Shown piece by piece: positions 13,938-15,180 of a DNA stretch of 15,180 bases. A program made the position numbers and the translations under genes. This stretch comes from CANKHA01 sp035652315 (GTDB taxonomy: Bacteria; Pseudomonadota; Alphaproteobacteria; Rhizobiales; Xanthobacteraceae): contig DASREA010000053.1 of NCBI GenBank assembly GCA_035652315.1, forward strand, positions 1 to 15,180, written 5' to 3'. The notes under the pieces are model-generated. The model did not search any database. It saw only the letters and a list, made by a program, of their open reading frames with translations, and was not told the origin of the DNA. How positions within the stretch are numbered: the first letter of the stretch is position 1; the number at the start of each line of letters is the position of its first letter.

Positions 13938-14477
13938 TTATGTCCCGGATCGGGGCGCTTTTGCGGCGCGGTCCCCCAGGAGCGATTCATACAGCAGCCC
14001 CGCTACTCCGACAACGATAGCTACGTCCGCTAGGTTAAAGACGTACCAACTGAAGCTCCAAGTGGCTGTGGCAACGTGAAAATGGGCGAAATCGGCCACG
14101 GCGCCATAGGCGACCTGGTCGATGGCGTTGCCCACCGCGCCGCCGACGATCAGGCCAAGCGAGATCGCCGTCAGCCGGGAGGCCGCCCGCGCCAGCCAGA
14201 TCCACAGGAGCAGCACAGCCAAGGCCTTGAAGAGCAGGAGCGCCCATTGCCCGAACGGCCCCTGCTGCTGAAGCAGGCCGTAGCTGATGCCCTTGTTCCA
14301 GGTGAGCACGAGATCGAAAAAGGGCGTGACCGGCACGGCCCCCTTGGCGTCCAGCCGAAAGGGAAAGAGCAGCCACAGCTTCGTCGCCTGATCGAGAAAG
14401 CCGGCGACCAACGCCGTGATTAGGCCAACGCCTGAGAGACGGCCCCACAACAGGGATGTATTTCCCTCACCGTTCAT
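13938..14477 (-). CDS. lspA: Lipoprotein signal peptidase (signal peptidase II)
   Basis: LspA is an inner-membrane aspartic peptidase that removes the signal peptide from diacylglyceryl-prolipoproteins. The 179-residue protein has four hydrophobic segments, at about 15-38, 78-96, 104-119 and 144-164. Family motifs are 'LTWNKGISYGLL' (58-69), 'GNAIDQVAYGAVADF' (116-130) and 'YVFNLADVAI' (145-154). By comparison with characterised LspA, the catalytic aspartates should be Asp120 and Asp151. Residue 121 is Gln where most homologues have Arg, and the two aspartates are more widely spaced than in the Pseudomonas enzyme. The start at 14477 has GAGG about eight bases upstream and follows the ileS stop by ten bases. 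The frame is open 25 codons further into ileS, but those residues do not fit the family. Confidence 0.95.
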   Translation of the reverse strand: MNGEGNTSLLWGRLSGVGLITALVAGFLDQATKLWLLFPFRLDAKGAVPVTPFFDLVLTWNKGISYGLLQQQGPFGQWALLLFKALAVLLLWIWLARAASRLTAISLGLIVGGAVGNAIDQVAYGAVADFAHFHVATATWSFSWYVFNLADVAIVVGVAGLLYESLLGDRAAKAPRSGT

Positions 14478-14487
14478 CGGCTCGTCC

Positions 14488-15180
14488 TCACTGCGGCGCA
14501 ATGCGCGCGGTTTCCCATTCGCGCAATGCTTGTGCATCGCGCGGCGAGACATCGGGATAGCGCGGATCGGCTCCCACAGTGTTCAGGATTTTCCACGAGC
14601 GCGCGCACTTCGTGCCCTCGGCGAGGTTCGACACGACCGCCACGCCCGGCACGTCCGGCAGGCGGAAGGCGTTGGCCGGTCCTTCGTACTCGACCAGCGT
14701 CGCCGCTGAGGTGATGCAGATTTCGGCGAGATCGGCATCGACAACCGCGGCAAAAAGGTCCTGATTGGAAACATGCACGATCGGATGCGCCTCGAGCGAG
14801 GAGCCGATACGCTTCTGCGCCCGCTCGATCTCCAGCGCGCCAGTGACGACGCGGCGCACCAGCCGTATCTTGCGCCATTTCTCCGCCAACGCCTCGTCAC
14901 GCCAGGACGCAGGCATGTCGGGGAATAATTGCAGATGCACCGAAGGCGCGTCAGCGCCAAAGCGCGACAGCCAGGCTTCCTCGGCGGTGAAGGCGAGCAT
15001 CGGCGCGAGCCAGACCGCCGTGCAGCGGAACAGATGATCGAGCACGGTGAGGCAGGCCTTGCGCTTCACCGAGGAGATGGGGTCGCAATAGAGCGCGTCC
15101 TTGCGGATGTCGAAATAGAAGGCGGACAGGTCCGCGGTCATGAAGGCATTGAGCGCGGCGAAGATGCGCTTGTAGTCGAA
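14488..15180 (-). CDS. ileS: Isoleucyl-tRNA synthetase, C-terminal part
   Basis: The gene runs off the right edge of the window; its last 230 codons are visible. IleRS charges tRNA-Ile with isoleucine. The visible part is the anticodon-binding region: it opens with 'FDYKRIFAALNAFM', followed by 'LSAFYFDIRKDALYCD' and 'PMLAFTAEEAWL', which are characteristic of class Ia IleRS. The C-terminal segment contains 'KCARSWK', a remnant of the zinc-binding CxxC module of E. coli IleRS. The second cysteine of the first pair is Ser and no second CxxC pair follows, so this zinc ribbon has been lost. HIGH and KMSKS motifs lie outside the window. It is followed after ten bases by lspA, a common gene order. 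Confidence 0.96.
   Translation of the reverse strand, partial: FDYKRIFAALNAFMTADLSAFYFDIRKDALYCDPISSVKRKACLTVLDHLFRCTAVWLAPMLAFTAEEAWLSRFGADAPSVHLQLFPDMPASWRDEALAEKWRKIRLVRRVVTGALEIERAQKRIGSSLEAHPIVHVSNQDLFAAVVDADLAEICITSAATLVEYEGPANAFRLPDVPGVAVVSNLAEGTKCARSWKILNTVGADPRYPDVSPRDAQALREWETARIAPQ

Overview
The window looks like a chromosomal housekeeping segment of an alphaproteobacterium, most likely of the order Hyphomicrobiales (Rhizobiales) near the Bradyrhizobium/Xanthobacteraceae group. The reasons are high GC over most of its length (a counted line inside xseA, 1561-1620, is 44/60 G+C), protein sequences of alphaproteobacterial type, and two interspersed palindromic repeats of a kind common in those genomes. 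One of them reads through as the familiar 'AGLDPAIQ...' peptide. The taxonomic call is inference.

Left part (1-1300): the 3' end of a flavin-dependent aromatic hydroxylase is followed by an AT-richer gene for an HNH_5-type zinc-finger nuclease-like protein (305-1228). This gene looks acquired. It converges on xseA.

Middle part (1300-6340): xseA (exonuclease VII large subunit, minus) and purD (purine synthesis, plus) are divergent, with a 79-bp double-hairpin repeat in the purD leader. purD then converges on tadA (tRNA A34 deaminase, minus) across a second, different palindromic repeat of 95 bp. tadA is divergent from a pair overlapping by one base, an RsuA/RluB-family pseudouridine synthase and rsmD (16S rRNA m2G966 methyltransferase). 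This stretch is mainly RNA modification.

Right part (6435-15180): every gene is on the minus strand. In transcription order they are ileS (5' part outside the window), lspA, a secreted DUF3035-like protein, an active M16 zinc peptidase, a catalytically degenerate M16 partner, pgi, arfB, mutL, and a small Arg/Gly-rich protein built of eight hexapeptide repeats. Several junctions are tight or overlap by four bases (M16/M16 and pgi/arfB), so much of the run is probably an operon. The two M16 proteins should form a heterodimer in the periplasm, close to the envelope genes lspA and DUF3035.

I saw no tRNA or rRNA gene, CRISPR array, transposase, integrase or origin. Nothing here amounts to a clear new multi-gene system. 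The least ordinary items are the HNH_5 gene, the hexapeptide-repeat protein and the two repeats bracketing purD.
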